Assembly (NCBI GenBank): GCA_900766135.1
Contig: CAAFUF010000008.1
Location: 22,907 to 86,906, forward strand
DNA length: 64,000 nucleotides
Source of the DNA: Paenibacillaceae bacterium
GTDB taxonomy: Bacteria > Bacillota > Bacilli > Paenibacillales > Paenibacillaceae
Direction: 5' to 3'
Under the pieces are notes generated by a model. It did not search any database, was not told where the DNA came from, and saw only the letters and a list, made by a program, of their open reading frames with translations. Position numbers and translations under genes: made by a program. This document shows, piece by piece, positions 9,585 to 17,364 of this stretch. Position 1 is the first letter of the stretch; each line of letters opens with the position of its first letter.

Positions 9585-9650
9585 ATTATAGGAGGCTAGA
9601 ACCGGAAAGTTTGTCAGATACCGGAGCAGGGGCCAAAGAAATTTCCGACA
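9585..9650 (-). promoter_or_regulatory. Spo0A-activated sigma-A promoter of spoIIE
   Basis: On the minus strand CTGACA (9612-9617) and TATAAT (9585-9590) are separated by 21 bp. This is the unusually long spacing known for the spoIIE and spoIIG promoters of B. subtilis, which need Spo0A~P. A near-consensus 0A box (TGTCGGA against TGTCGAA) lies upstream at 9644-9650, and the -35 overlaps a second, weaker TGTCAG-type match on the other strand. Confidence 0.75.
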
Positions 9651-9846
9651 AATTGAGAGGGGACGCCGACACGGCGCGAATGCATGCCCCCCATAGCGAT
9701 GGGCCGCGTTAGGGGTTTCTATGTTCGCATCGGAGATCACGGGCTTTGTTAGCGAAAGGCGGCTAATCAGACGCGCTCCTCGTAAAAAACCGTAAGAACC
9801 TGTCGGCAAAAAGCCCGGAGGCGACAAAAGATGCTTTAGAGGAGAT

Positions 9847-10028
9847 TCAAAAAGTCATCTTGTGAAGTTTTAGTCGTGGATAGGCGGCGATAATATTCCA
9901 TCGTTAAATCGCAAGAAAAACTTCAACTTACGGCGGGCTGACTTCTGTGAATGCTCATCGATCAAGCCTTTTCTTATCACGAAGCGGAACAAGAAGTTAA
10001 ATCGATATCGAATCTTGAAATCAGCCGC
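9847..10028 (-). repeat. Degenerate, interrupted copy of the MITE-like intergenic repeat
   Basis: On the minus strand it shares with the copies at 48631, 56851 and 57033 the segment GGCTGA..TTCAAGATTCGAT..TCGA..TTAACTTCTTG and CGCTTCGTGAT, and the terminal TGACTTTTTGA. About 125 bp of unrelated sequence separate these parts and the other half of the element is missing. It lies between the yabR terminator and the spoIIE promoter. The 9651-9846 segment next to it holds nothing I recognise, and no tRNA genes, which occur at this position in B. subtilis, were seen. Confidence 0.6.
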
Positions 10029-10035
10029 ACAACAA

Positions 10036-10070
10036 AACAAAAAACCGCAGGCGAGCAATACGCCTACGGT
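10036..10070 (-). terminator. Intrinsic terminator of yabR
   Basis: On the minus strand ACCG.AGGCG pairs with CGCCT.CGGT around a 7-nt loop and runs into TTTTTT. It lies about 30 nt after the yabR stop. Strong and well placed. Confidence 0.88.
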
Positions 10071-10097
10071 GGGTTTGATCGATTGAATTTTCAGGGA

Positions 10098-10574
10098 TTA
10101 CATTCGTTTGGCTCCGCGTCCTCCGCGTTTGCCTTCCGTATTCTTCTTCAGCGAAGAAATCCGCTCCTCGCTATCCTTCAGGAAACGGGAAACTTTGTCT
10201 TCGAAAGAAGCTTTGTTGGCTGGGGGCTTGAAAGAGCGTCCTCCCCGGTCTCGGTTAAATCCGCCGCCCGGACGGTCTCCGTCTCTTCCGCTTGGCCGGT
10301 CCGGTCTCGGCGCGCGAGGCGGTCTGGCTTCGGCAGGTTTGTCAACAGCCTGCTTGATGGAAAGTCCGATCTTGCCGTCCTTATCGACATTGATCACCTT
10401 GACGGTAACCGTATCGCCGATCTTCAGATGATCGTTGACGTCTTTCACGTAATTGTCGGCGATCTCCGAAATGTGAACGAGACCCGTGACACCTCCTGAC
10501 AGATCCACAAATGCTCCGAAATGCGTGATGCCTGTCACTTTTCCTTCTAACTTGGTGCCCACTTCAATTGCCAT
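10098..10574 (-). CDS. yabR: S1 RNA-binding domain protein (YabR)
   Basis: 158 residues. An S1 domain fills about residues 1-73 (GTKLEGKVTGITHFGAFVDLSGGVTGLVHISEI, then VKVINVDKDGKIGLSIKQA). A basic, Arg/Gly/Pro-rich low-complexity tail (PRAPRPDRP, GRDGDRPGGG) of about 80 residues follows, a common form of this family in Bacillales. It probably binds RNA or ribosomes in the cytoplasm; the exact role is not settled. AGGGAGGAT precedes the start. It lies next to divIC as in B. subtilis. Confidence 0.9.
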   Translation of the reverse strand: MAIEVGTKLEGKVTGITHFGAFVDLSGGVTGLVHISEIADNYVKDVNDHLKIGDTVTVKVINVDKDGKIGLSIKQAVDKPAEARPPRAPRPDRPSGRDGDRPGGGFNRDRGGRSFKPPANKASFEDKVSRFLKDSEERISSLKKNTEGKRGGRGAKRM

Positions 10575-10698
10575 AAAATAAAATGATCCTCCCTTAAAAA
10601 TATACAGCCAGGCCTCGAAATCATGACTGCGGTGATTTGATTATACCGAATGACTGATACAAGGTCAACAGACGGATGTCCCGTCAACCCGCATGGGG

Positions 10699-11055
10699 TC
10701 AGTCATTTCCGGCTTCAGACTCGGATACCCGGACCGGGATTTCGCCCGGTTTGTAAAGACCATATTTCTTCATGGCAATTTGTCCGATGTACTCGGGGTC
10801 GTTCAGTCGGTTAATTTCATATTTGAGCTGGTTCAAATCCTGCTCGCTGGCCGCCTTGGCGGCTTGTCGTTCGGCCAACTGCTGTGATTTGCCGCCGATA
10901 TCCCCGGCTTGGGATATAAACGTGTACCCGGCCCAGCCCAGGAACAGGATCATGAATCCCATCCAGAGCCGCAGCCTGCGCTTTGCGAAAGCAGATCCGT
11001 TTCCGGAGGACTGGCTTTTGTTCGATGGATTCGGATTTGTCGACACTTCGCGCAT
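10699..11055 (-). CDS. divIC: Septum formation initiator DivIC (FtsB-like)
   Basis: Small bitopic division protein of the FtsL-DivIB-DivIC complex. From the ATG at 11055 (GGGAGGTG upstream) it is about 118 residues: a Ser/Asn/Lys-rich cytoplasmic N-terminus, one membrane helix (LWMGFMILFLGWAGYTFI), a coiled coil (SQQLAERQAAKAASEQDLNQLKYEINRLND) and the conserved PEYIGQIAMKKYGLYKPGEIPV tail. It follows yabQ by 17 nt, the standard Bacillales order. Confidence 0.95.
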   Translation of the reverse strand: MREVSTNPNPSNKSQSSGNGSAFAKRRLRLWMGFMILFLGWAGYTFISQAGDIGGKSQQLAERQAAKAASEQDLNQLKYEINRLNDPEYIGQIAMKKYGLYKPGEIPVRVSESEAGND

Positions 11056-11072
11056 CAGGGCACCTCCCAGCG

Positions 11073-11660
11073 TTATTCCTTGTTGAACCAGCGTAAAAGA
11101 CGCAAAACGCGCTCCCGCCACACAGCCGCCCAGCGCCGGATCTTGTCCCATCCTTGCGGAATCCGAAGCCCCGTCCATATAGGCCTAAATGCCCACGCAA
11201 GCAGCTTCCAGATTGGCAATAAGGTCACCCGGCCCAGGAACAGCAGCACGATCCAAACGAATCCGAGCAGGACGCGGACCATTTTGACCAGCCATTGTAA
11301 CGGAGCGATGATGAAAATCTCGATCATTCGTACGATAAAACGATAAATGGAGTTAACTATCCTCATTAACATTAACACAAAACGCTCCGTGATAACACTG
11401 AGGAACAAAAAATAAATCCAAATGCCTAGAAATAGGCCTAGAAAAACATAGAACCTTAGTTCCCCGTGGTTGCTGTGGTACAACGTGCGGAATACGAACA
11501 AGGCGGCAGCCAACCAGTAGAGCAAGTCGAGGGCGTGAACGCTCCAGCGGGGAAACCGGAGTTGTCCCGAGACGACGCGATAACTGTCAAAGGCGATGCC
11601 CATGATCCCCCCGGATGCCAGCATCCAGAGCAGGGTCGCCCACTGCGTCTCCAAATTCAT
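11073..11660 (-). CDS. yabQ: Spore cortex biosynthesis protein YabQ
   Basis: 195-residue membrane protein with about four to five hydrophobic helices in the first 120 residues (TLLWMLASGGIMGIAFDSYR is the YabQ signature), then a Trp/Arg-rich C-terminus. In B. subtilis it is a mother-cell protein needed for cortex formation. Its start overlaps the yabP stop as ATGA, so translation is coupled. Confidence 0.93.
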   Translation of the reverse strand: MNLETQWATLLWMLASGGIMGIAFDSYRVVSGQLRFPRWSVHALDLLYWLAAALFVFRTLYHSNHGELRFYVFLGLFLGIWIYFLFLSVITERFVLMLMRIVNSIYRFIVRMIEIFIIAPLQWLVKMVRVLLGFVWIVLLFLGRVTLLPIWKLLAWAFRPIWTGLRIPQGWDKIRRWAAVWRERVLRLLRWFNKE

Positions 11661-11938
11661 CGGAACAGCTTGCCGAGCAGGCCCTTACCGGACGAATTGG
11701 AACCCGGATCCAAATACGACAGCGAGTTCACCGTACCCTCGATGCTGACCAGTCCCTGCTCCAGGTTCAGGTTTTTGATATGTAAATTCTGCCCTCGTAT
11801 CGTCAGATGTCCAAGCTCGGTTTGAAGCAGGAACTCCTCGCTGTCGAAGCTTTCCACGTTGAGGACCCCCGAAATATCCAGCAGCTTGCGATTCAGCAGA
11901 TGCAACTCCTGATGCTTAGCTTTATTGGGTTCGACCAT
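11657..11938 (-). CDS. yabP: Spore coat-morphogenesis/forespore-encasement protein YabP
   Basis: 93 residues of the YabP/YqfC family, with the characteristic pattern LLDISGVLNVESFDSEEFLLQTELGHLTIRGQNLHIKNLNLEQGLVSIEG. Expected to be made in the mother cell under sigma-E. AAGGAGGG precedes the start. In B. subtilis the gene follows yabO (rqcP) directly; here rqcP is 14.6 kb away, so yabP must have its own promoter in 11939-12100. I could not define one convincingly (a CATAAGCT sits in a possible -10 position). Confidence 0.93.
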   Translation of the reverse strand: MVEPNKAKHQELHLLNRKLLDISGVLNVESFDSEEFLLQTELGHLTIRGQNLHIKNLNLEQGLVSIEGTVNSLSYLDPGSNSSGKGLLGKLFR

Positions 11939-12100
11939 GGCATGTACCCCTCCTTCTTATCCCTAGCTTATGGACGAAAAATCGGCTTTAGAACAAGTTC
12001 CTTCCGGCCCATAACGTGATCTTCTTTACTGCCTTGGGAAACCGCTTTCAACTACGATGAAAAGGAAGAGATTGACATTCGTTATTGGAGGCGAAGCAGG

Positions 12101-13534
12101 ATGCGTCAGGAATTTCCGAACGGATCCGATCCAAGTCAAAAATATCGCCGGGAGACCGACGCGTTAGGGCCCATGGCCATCCCGGCAGAGGCATATTACG
12201 GCATTCATACGGTGCGGGCGATGGAGAACTTTCCGGTCAGCGGGCGTCCGGCCCACCCCCGGCTGATCGAAGCGATCGCCGTGGTCAAGAAAGCGGCGGC
12301 GCGGGTCAACGGCAAGCTGGGCCTGATCCCGACAGAAGTGGCGGGAGCGATTGAGGGGGCATGCGACGAGATCGCCGGCGGCGCGTTGGCGGATCAGTTC
12401 GTCGTTGATGCCCTGCAGGGCGGTGCGGGGACGTCCACGCATATGAACGTCAACGAAGTGGTCGCCAATTTGGCGATCGAACGGCTGGGCGGGGCCAAAG
12501 GCGACTACCGGCTTGTCCATCCGCTGGACCACGTCAACCGCTGCCAATCGACCAACGACGTATACCCCACCGCACTGCGGATCGCGGCCATCCGGCTGCT
12601 CCGCCCGCTCAGCGAGGCTTACGCTTCCCTGCAGGAAGCGCTGCAGGAGAAGGAGCAGGAATTCGCGGACGTGCTGAAGCTGGGGCGCACGCAGCTGATG
12701 GACGCCCTGCCGATGATGGCCGGGCAGGGGTTCGGCGCATACGCCAAAGCGGTCGCCCGCGACCGGTGGCGGCTGTACAAGGCCGAGGAGCGGCTGCGCG
12801 AAATTCATCTCGGCGGCACGGCGATCGGCACCGGGTTGGACGCGCCCAAGGCCTACGTCTTCCAGGTGACCGACACACTGCAGGAGTTGACCGGGCTCGG
12901 CCTGGCGCGCAGCGAATTTCCGATGGACGGGACGCAGAACATGGACGTCTTCGTCGAGGTGTCCGGGCTGCTGAAAGCGGCAGCCGTGACCTTGTTCAAG
13001 ATCGCCGGCGACCTGCGGCTGCTGGCGTCCGGCCCCGCCGGAGGCATCGGCGAATACGCGCTGCCCGCCGTCCAGGCCGGCTCGTCGATCATGCCGGGGA
13101 AGGTGAACCCGGTCATGGCGGAAATGGCCGGCCAGACGGCCATGCGGGTGATCGCGAACGACGCTGCGATCACCTGGGCCGCCGCCGGCGGCCAGCTCGA
13201 ACTGAACGCGTTTGGCCCGCTGATCGCCGATTCCCTGCTGGAATCGTTGGAGATCCTGGGGCGGGCCGTCCCGCTGTTCGAGCAGCGCTGCATTCGCGGC
13301 ATCGCCGTCAACGAGACGGTATGCCGCGAGCATCTGCGGCGCTCCACCGTGCTGGCCACCGCGCTGGTCCCGCATCTCGGCTACGAGGCGGCCGCCGAGA
13401 TTGCCGGGATCGCCCGGCGCGAGGGGATGTCGGTGGAGCACGTCGCCGTGGAAGGCGGCTGGCTGACCGCCGAACGCGCCGCCGCCATCCTGAATCCGCT
13501 GCAAGTCACGAAGCCGGGCATCCCCGGCGAATAA
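12101..13534 (+). CDS. aspA: Aspartate ammonia-lyase-like protein of the fumarase/aspartase superfamily
   Basis: 477 residues. It has the superfamily signature GSSIMPGKVNP at about residues 327-337 (the mobile SS loop with the catalytic serine), the N-terminal YYGIHTVRAMENFPVSGR, GGAGTSTHMNVNEV and QSTNDVYPTALR. Aspartases deaminate aspartate to fumarate and ammonia. The gene is read with hydF (15-nt gap), away from the rest of the island. An aspA-like gene beside hydF is a known feature of clostridial hydrogenase clusters. Supply of ammonia for the H-cluster amine ligand is a plausible role but an inference here. GGAGG lies 9 nt before the ATG. Confidence 0.9.
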   Translation: MRQEFPNGSDPSQKYRRETDALGPMAIPAEAYYGIHTVRAMENFPVSGRPAHPRLIEAIAVVKKAAARVNGKLGLIPTEVAGAIEGACDEIAGGALADQFVVDALQGGAGTSTHMNVNEVVANLAIERLGGAKGDYRLVHPLDHVNRCQSTNDVYPTALRIAAIRLLRPLSEAYASLQEALQEKEQEFADVLKLGRTQLMDALPMMAGQGFGAYAKAVARDRWRLYKAEERLREIHLGGTAIGTGLDAPKAYVFQVTDTLQELTGLGLARSEFPMDGTQNMDVFVEVSGLLKAAAVTLFKIAGDLRLLASGPAGGIGEYALPAVQAGSSIMPGKVNPVMAEMAGQTAMRVIANDAAITWAAAGGQLELNAFGPLIADSLLESLEILGRAVPLFEQRCIRGIAVNETVCREHLRRSTVLATALVPHLGYEAAAEIAGIARREGMSVEHVAVEGGWLTAERAAAILNPLQVTKPGIPGE

Positions 13535-13548
13535 AGGGGGAACGCGAG

Positions 13549-14805
13549 ATGAGCCTGAACGCGACGCCGCGCGGGGAGCGGACGCATATCGCCGTCTTCG
13601 GCCGGACGAATGTGGGGAAATCGAGCGTGGTCAACGCCTTGACCGGGCAGGAGACCGCCGTGGTCTCGCCGGTGCGGGGGACGACCACCGATCCGGTGTA
13701 CAAAGCGATGGAGTTGCTGCCGCTGGGGCCGGTGGTGCTGATCGACACCGCGGGTCTGGACGACGAAGGGACGTTAGGCGAGCTGCGCAAGCAAAAAACG
13801 CGGGAGTTGATCCACCGCGCCGACCTCGCGTTGCTGGTGATCGACGCTTTGGCGGGGACCGACGACTTTTACCGAGAGCTGCTGGGCGAGCTGAGGCAGC
13901 GGAACATCCCGGTCGTGGGCGTGCTGAACAAGGTCGATACGCTTTGGGATACCGACGCGAGGGCGGCCGCGCTTGCCGATGCCAAGGCACAGCTGGGCCT
14001 GGAATGCGTGGCTTTCAGCGCTCTGGACGGCCGCGGCGTACCCGAGCTGAAGCGGGCGATCGTGTCGGCGCTTCCGCACGAGGAGGAGCGCTTCCGGCTC
14101 GTCGGCGACCTCGTGGCGCCGGGCGACCTCGTCGTGCTGGTCGTGCCGATCGACAAAGCCGCGCCCAAGGGCCGGCTGATCCTGCCCCAGCAGCAGACGA
14201 TCCGCGACCTGCTCGAGAGCGATGCCATCGCCGTCGTGACGAAGGAGCACGAGCTCAGGGCGACGCTGGAACGGCTTGGAGCGAAACCGCGGCTCGTCAT
14301 CACCGACTCGCAGGTCTTCCTCAAGGTAGCCGCCGATACGCCGAAGGACGTGCCGCTGACCTCGTTCTCCATCCTGTTCGCCCGTCATAAAGGCGAATTG
14401 AATGAGCTTGTCCGGGGCGCTCGGGCCGTGGAGAACCTGCGGGATGGCGATCGTGTTTTGATCGCAGAGGCCTGCACGCACCATCAGCAATCCGATGACA
14501 TCGGCTCCGTCAAAATCCCGCGCTGGTTGCGTCAGGCCACGGGCAAGCAGCTGCAGATCGAGCACGTCTCCGGCTACAGCTACCCGCCGGACCTGGCCCG
14601 CTACGCGCTGATCGTGCATTGCGGCGCCTGCATGCTGAACCGCCGCGCCATGCTGCACCGCCTCGGCGAAGCCCAAGCGGCCGGCGTCCCGATCGTCAAC
14701 TACGGCGTGCTGATCGCTTACCTTCACGGCGTGTTCCCTCGCGCCATCGAGCTCTTCCCCGCCGCTGTGATGGCGTGGGAGGAAGCGGCCCGGGAGCCAC
14801 GGTGA
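13549..14805 (+). CDS. hydF: [FeFe]-hydrogenase maturation GTPase HydF
   Basis: Scaffold on which the 2Fe subcluster is assembled before transfer to HydA. From the ATG at 13549 (GGGGG upstream) it is about 418 residues. The GTPase domain has P-loop GRTNVGKSS (18-26), switch RGTTTDP, DTAGLDDEG and NKVD. The C-terminal half has the cluster-binding pattern: Cys-Thr-His-His near residue 310, then HCGAC about 45 residues later. A longer open frame extends back over aspA but overlaps it out of frame and has no start signal. No terminator was seen right after the gene. Confidence 0.97.
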   Translation: MSLNATPRGERTHIAVFGRTNVGKSSVVNALTGQETAVVSPVRGTTTDPVYKAMELLPLGPVVLIDTAGLDDEGTLGELRKQKTRELIHRADLALLVIDALAGTDDFYRELLGELRQRNIPVVGVLNKVDTLWDTDARAAALADAKAQLGLECVAFSALDGRGVPELKRAIVSALPHEEERFRLVGDLVAPGDLVVLVVPIDKAAPKGRLILPQQQTIRDLLESDAIAVVTKEHELRATLERLGAKPRLVITDSQVFLKVAADTPKDVPLTSFSILFARHKGELNELVRGARAVENLRDGDRVLIAEACTHHQQSDDIGSVKIPRWLRQATGKQLQIEHVSGYSYPPDLARYALIVHCGACMLNRRAMLHRLGEAQAAGVPIVNYGVLIAYLHGVFPRAIELFPAAVMAWEEAAREPR

Positions 14806-14842
14806 GGGAACTCGGGGAATGGGCTAGCGAGGGGACACGAAA

Positions 14843-15030
14843 CTCTAACGCTTGCCAGCGGCGCTATTAGGCCCAAAACGGGGGCTTGCATTGTGTAACG
14901 CTTATGGGAGAGCTTATTTGCCTGTTTCGCCTCGGAAACAAGGCCATTCCTCACAAATAAGCTCGCTGACAAGCGTTAGAAACGAAACTCCCATCGTTTG
15001 GCCCCAATAAGCATCCTGGCAAGCGTTAGC
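14843..15030. repeat. 188-bp nested palindromic repeat, copy 1
   Basis: The outer ends are inverted: CTAACGCTTGCCAG at the left and CTGGCAAGCGTTAG at the right, with similarity continuing inward for about 35 bp. A second inner pair (TAACGCTTATGGGAGAGCTTATTTG-like against its inverse) and a small central hairpin (GTTTCG/CGGAAAC) lie inside. The whole could fold as one long imperfect hairpin. The copy at 15356-15543 has exactly the same length and is almost identical. No open reading frame is convincing. Confidence 0.85.
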
Positions 15031-15053
15031 CGGATTCACGCCCGCGAGTAAAG

Positions 15054-15340
15054 TTAGTCCAAGGACAAGAGTAGTGGGAGTGGCAGACGTATAGGGGGAG
15101 TTAAGGGGAGTAGAAGTTGTAAAAGTTGTAGAAGTTGTAGACGTGGGAGAAGTGCAGAATCAGAAGTGCAGGAGTGGCAGGAGTGGCAGGAGTGGCAGAA
15201 GTGGCAAAAGTTGCGAGAGTAGCTAGGAATCACTGGAGTCACTGGAGTCACTGGAGTCACTGGAGTAACATGTGCGGCAGTAGCAATAACAGCGACAACA
15301 GCAATAACAGCGGGTAGTTAGGAGTAACATTGGCAGCAGC
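15054..15340. repeat. Short tandem repeats with 9-bp period
   Basis: Three arrays follow one another: AGTTGTAGA-like units at about 15114-15140, AGGAGTGGC-like units at about 15150-15214, and four or more CACTGGAGT units at 15231-15266, then a looser AGCAATAAC stretch. All have a period of 9 bp. The segment lies between the two copies of the 188-bp palindrome. A minus-strand frame through it would encode TPVTPV and CHSCHS runs, but has no start signal and is best seen as a by-product. Confidence 0.8.
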
Positions 15341-15355
15341 AGCAGCACGGATACT

Positions 15356-15543
15356 CTCTAACGCTTGCCAGCGGCGCTATTAGGCCCAAAACGGGGGCTT
15401 CCATTGTGTAACGCTTATGGGAGAGCTTATTTGCCTGTTTTACCTCGGAAACGAGGCCATTCCTCACAAATAAGCTCGCTGACAAGCGTTAGAAACGAAA
15501 CTCCCCTCGTTTGGTCCCAATAAGCGTTCTGGCAAGCGTTAGC
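15356..15543. repeat. 188-bp nested palindromic repeat, copy 2
   Basis: Direct repeat of 14843-15030 at an offset of 513 bp with only scattered substitutions. The similarity continues a little beyond (CCGCGAGTAAA in both). The outer TAACGCTTGCCAG / CTGGCAAGCGTTA inverted pair is intact in both copies. The 15544-15740 stretch after it holds nothing I recognise. Confidence 0.85.
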
Positions 15544-15743
15544 CCCTGGTTCATGTCCGCGAGTAAACTAAGCTGGTCCACTAACGCCACTTGCCCGTCC
15601 AACACTGCCTTTGGGTTGGCGGCGGACGAGGGATCTCATCAATAATTAGGCACTCCCGTGCATCTAAGCATGTGGAACGTGCTTGGCATATGGAACATAG
15701 TTGGCAAGTAGGCGGGATGACGGTTGGTCAACCTATCGACGCC

Positions 15744-15790
15744 AAAAAGCCTTCAACGCCGCTACCAAGGCGGATTGAAGGCTTTTGTTT
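15744..15790. terminator. Bidirectional terminator between hydF and hydG
   Basis: AAAGCCTTCA pairs with TGAAGGCTTT around a GC-rich inner hairpin, with T-runs in both directions. It lies 24 nt after the hydG stop (minus strand) and also faces transcripts coming from hydF (plus strand), as expected between convergent genes. Confidence 0.88.
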
Positions 15791-15813
15791 TGGGCATCTT
15801 ACTGCGGCTCGAC

Positions 15814-17247
15814 CTAGAACCGCAAGTCCCGCTCGCCGTTCTGGATCCGCTGCAAGCGGTCGATGGTTACCTCGCGGGCGGACGCTTTGGGGATGCGGCG
15901 GAGGTTGTTTTTGATCAGCGTCGCCCCCATTGCCCGGGCTTCGTCGTCACCGTAGTCCAGCAAATACTCCTGCAGGGTGAGCAGCGCGTTCGGATGGCAG
16001 ACATTGTGGATCTGGCCCGACTTGGCGAGACGCATAAAGCGGTCGCCCGTCCGGCCCTCGCGGTAACAGGCGGTACAATAGCTCGGAATATAGCCGTCCC
16101 GGCACAGCGACTTGATCATCTCCAGCGGCGAACGGTGATCGCCAACCTCGAACTGCGCGGTATCGGCATGACTCTGAGCTCCGCTATCTCCGTACGCATC
16201 CATGTACCCGCCGACGCCGGTGCACGAACCCGCGCTGATCTGGGAGATGCCCAGCTTGATCACCTCGTCGCGGAATTCCGAGTCTTCGCGGGTGGACAGG
16301 ATCATGCCCGCATATGGGACCGCCAACCGGAGCACGGCCACGATTTTCTTGAACTCGTGATCGTTCACGAGATACGGGAAGCTGTTCAGGTCCACGCCGT
16401 CCGCCGCCCGCAGGCGCGGGACGGAAACCGTGTGCGGCCCGCAGCCGAACGTCGCTTCCAGATGCTCGGCATGCATCAGCATGGCGATCGTCTCGTATTT
16501 GTGATCATATAATCCGTACAATACCCCAACGCCGACGTCGTCGATGCCGGCCCGCATCGCCCGGTCCATCGCCGTCGTATGCCAGTCGTAGTCGCGTTTG
16601 GGTCCCTTCTGGTGCATGCGGCTATAGGTCGGACGGTGGTACGTCTCCTGGAACAGGATGTACGTACCGATCCCGACGTTCGCCAGCTTGCGGTAATCCT
16701 CCACCGTCGTCGCGGCGATGTTGACGTTAATGCGGCGGATGCTTCCGTTATCGACTTTCACGGAGTAGATGGTTTCGATACATTCGAGAATGTAATCGAT
16801 CGGGCAATGTTCCGGATCCTCCCCGGCCTCCAGCGCCAGCCGCTTGTGCCCCATTTGCTGCAGCACCTCGACCTCCTGGATCAGCTCCTCCCGGTTCAAA
16901 CGCCGCCGAACCATGCTTTCGTTAGACTGCTTATAGCCGCAGTACTCGCAGTTGTTTACACAGAAGTTGCTGACGTACAAAGGGGCAAACAGCACAATCC
17001 GATTCCCGTAAATTCGTTCCTTCACCTCGCGTGCCGCATGGTAAATCTCCTCCAGCAGCACATCGTCCTCCACGTTCAACAGGACGGCGGCTTCCGCCGC
17101 GGTAATGCCTTTGGCGGTCCGGGCACGCTCCAGAATAGCCAGCACCTTCTTGCGGTCGCGGGCCAGCTGCGACCCGTAAGCGAGCGCTGATACGATGGTT
17201 TCATCCCGGATGAAATCCGCCGCCTCCCATTGATCTGACCTGCTCAT
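15814..17247 (-). CDS. hydG: [FeFe]-hydrogenase maturase HydG, radical SAM tyrosine lyase
   Basis: HydG splits tyrosine to give the CO and CN ligands of the H-cluster. From the ATG at 17247 (AGGGAGG upstream) it is about 476 residues. The radical SAM motif CVNNCEYC is at about 96-103. The C-terminal ThiC-like region has CTACYREGRTGDRFM and a third cysteine in HNVCHP, the second cluster-binding set that carries the dangler iron. It is the last gene of the minus-strand hydrogenase run, 117 nt after hydA, and ends at a strong terminator. Confidence 0.97.
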   Translation of the reverse strand: MSRSDQWEAADFIRDETIVSALAYGSQLARDRKKVLAILERARTAKGITAAEAAVLLNVEDDVLLEEIYHAAREVKERIYGNRIVLFAPLYVSNFCVNNCEYCGYKQSNESMVRRRLNREELIQEVEVLQQMGHKRLALEAGEDPEHCPIDYILECIETIYSVKVDNGSIRRINVNIAATTVEDYRKLANVGIGTYILFQETYHRPTYSRMHQKGPKRDYDWHTTAMDRAMRAGIDDVGVGVLYGLYDHKYETIAMLMHAEHLEATFGCGPHTVSVPRLRAADGVDLNSFPYLVNDHEFKKIVAVLRLAVPYAGMILSTREDSEFRDEVIKLGISQISAGSCTGVGGYMDAYGDSGAQSHADTAQFEVGDHRSPLEMIKSLCRDGYIPSYCTACYREGRTGDRFMRLAKSGQIHNVCHPNALLTLQEYLLDYGDDEARAMGATLIKNNLRRIPKASAREVTIDRLQRIQNGERDLRF

Positions 17248-17364
17248 CCCAATCCCTCCCTGTAAGATGCTTAGATCACTTCTTAAGCGCTTTCGAGACT
17301 GTTTGGACAACGCAACGCAACGCTCAACACGCAGCGCATAACGCATTCGCACAGCGACTAACAG

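Noticed and set aside
9651..10035. tRNA genes between yabR and spoIIE, as in B. subtilis
   Set aside because: No T-arm sequence of the GGTTCGAATCC type or cloverleaf was found on either strand; the space holds a degenerate repeat.
12766..13548. N-terminal extension of hydF over the 3' half of aspA
   Set aside because: The extension overlaps aspA out of frame, encodes an Arg/Gly/Asp-rich shadow sequence, and HydF is complete from the ATG at 13549 with a good ribosome binding site.
15054..15260. Minus-strand frame encoding TPVTPV and CHSCHSCHS runs, a possible metal-binding peptide
   Set aside because: It is a direct reading of 9-bp tandem repeats, has no ribosome binding site and lies between two palindromic repeats.
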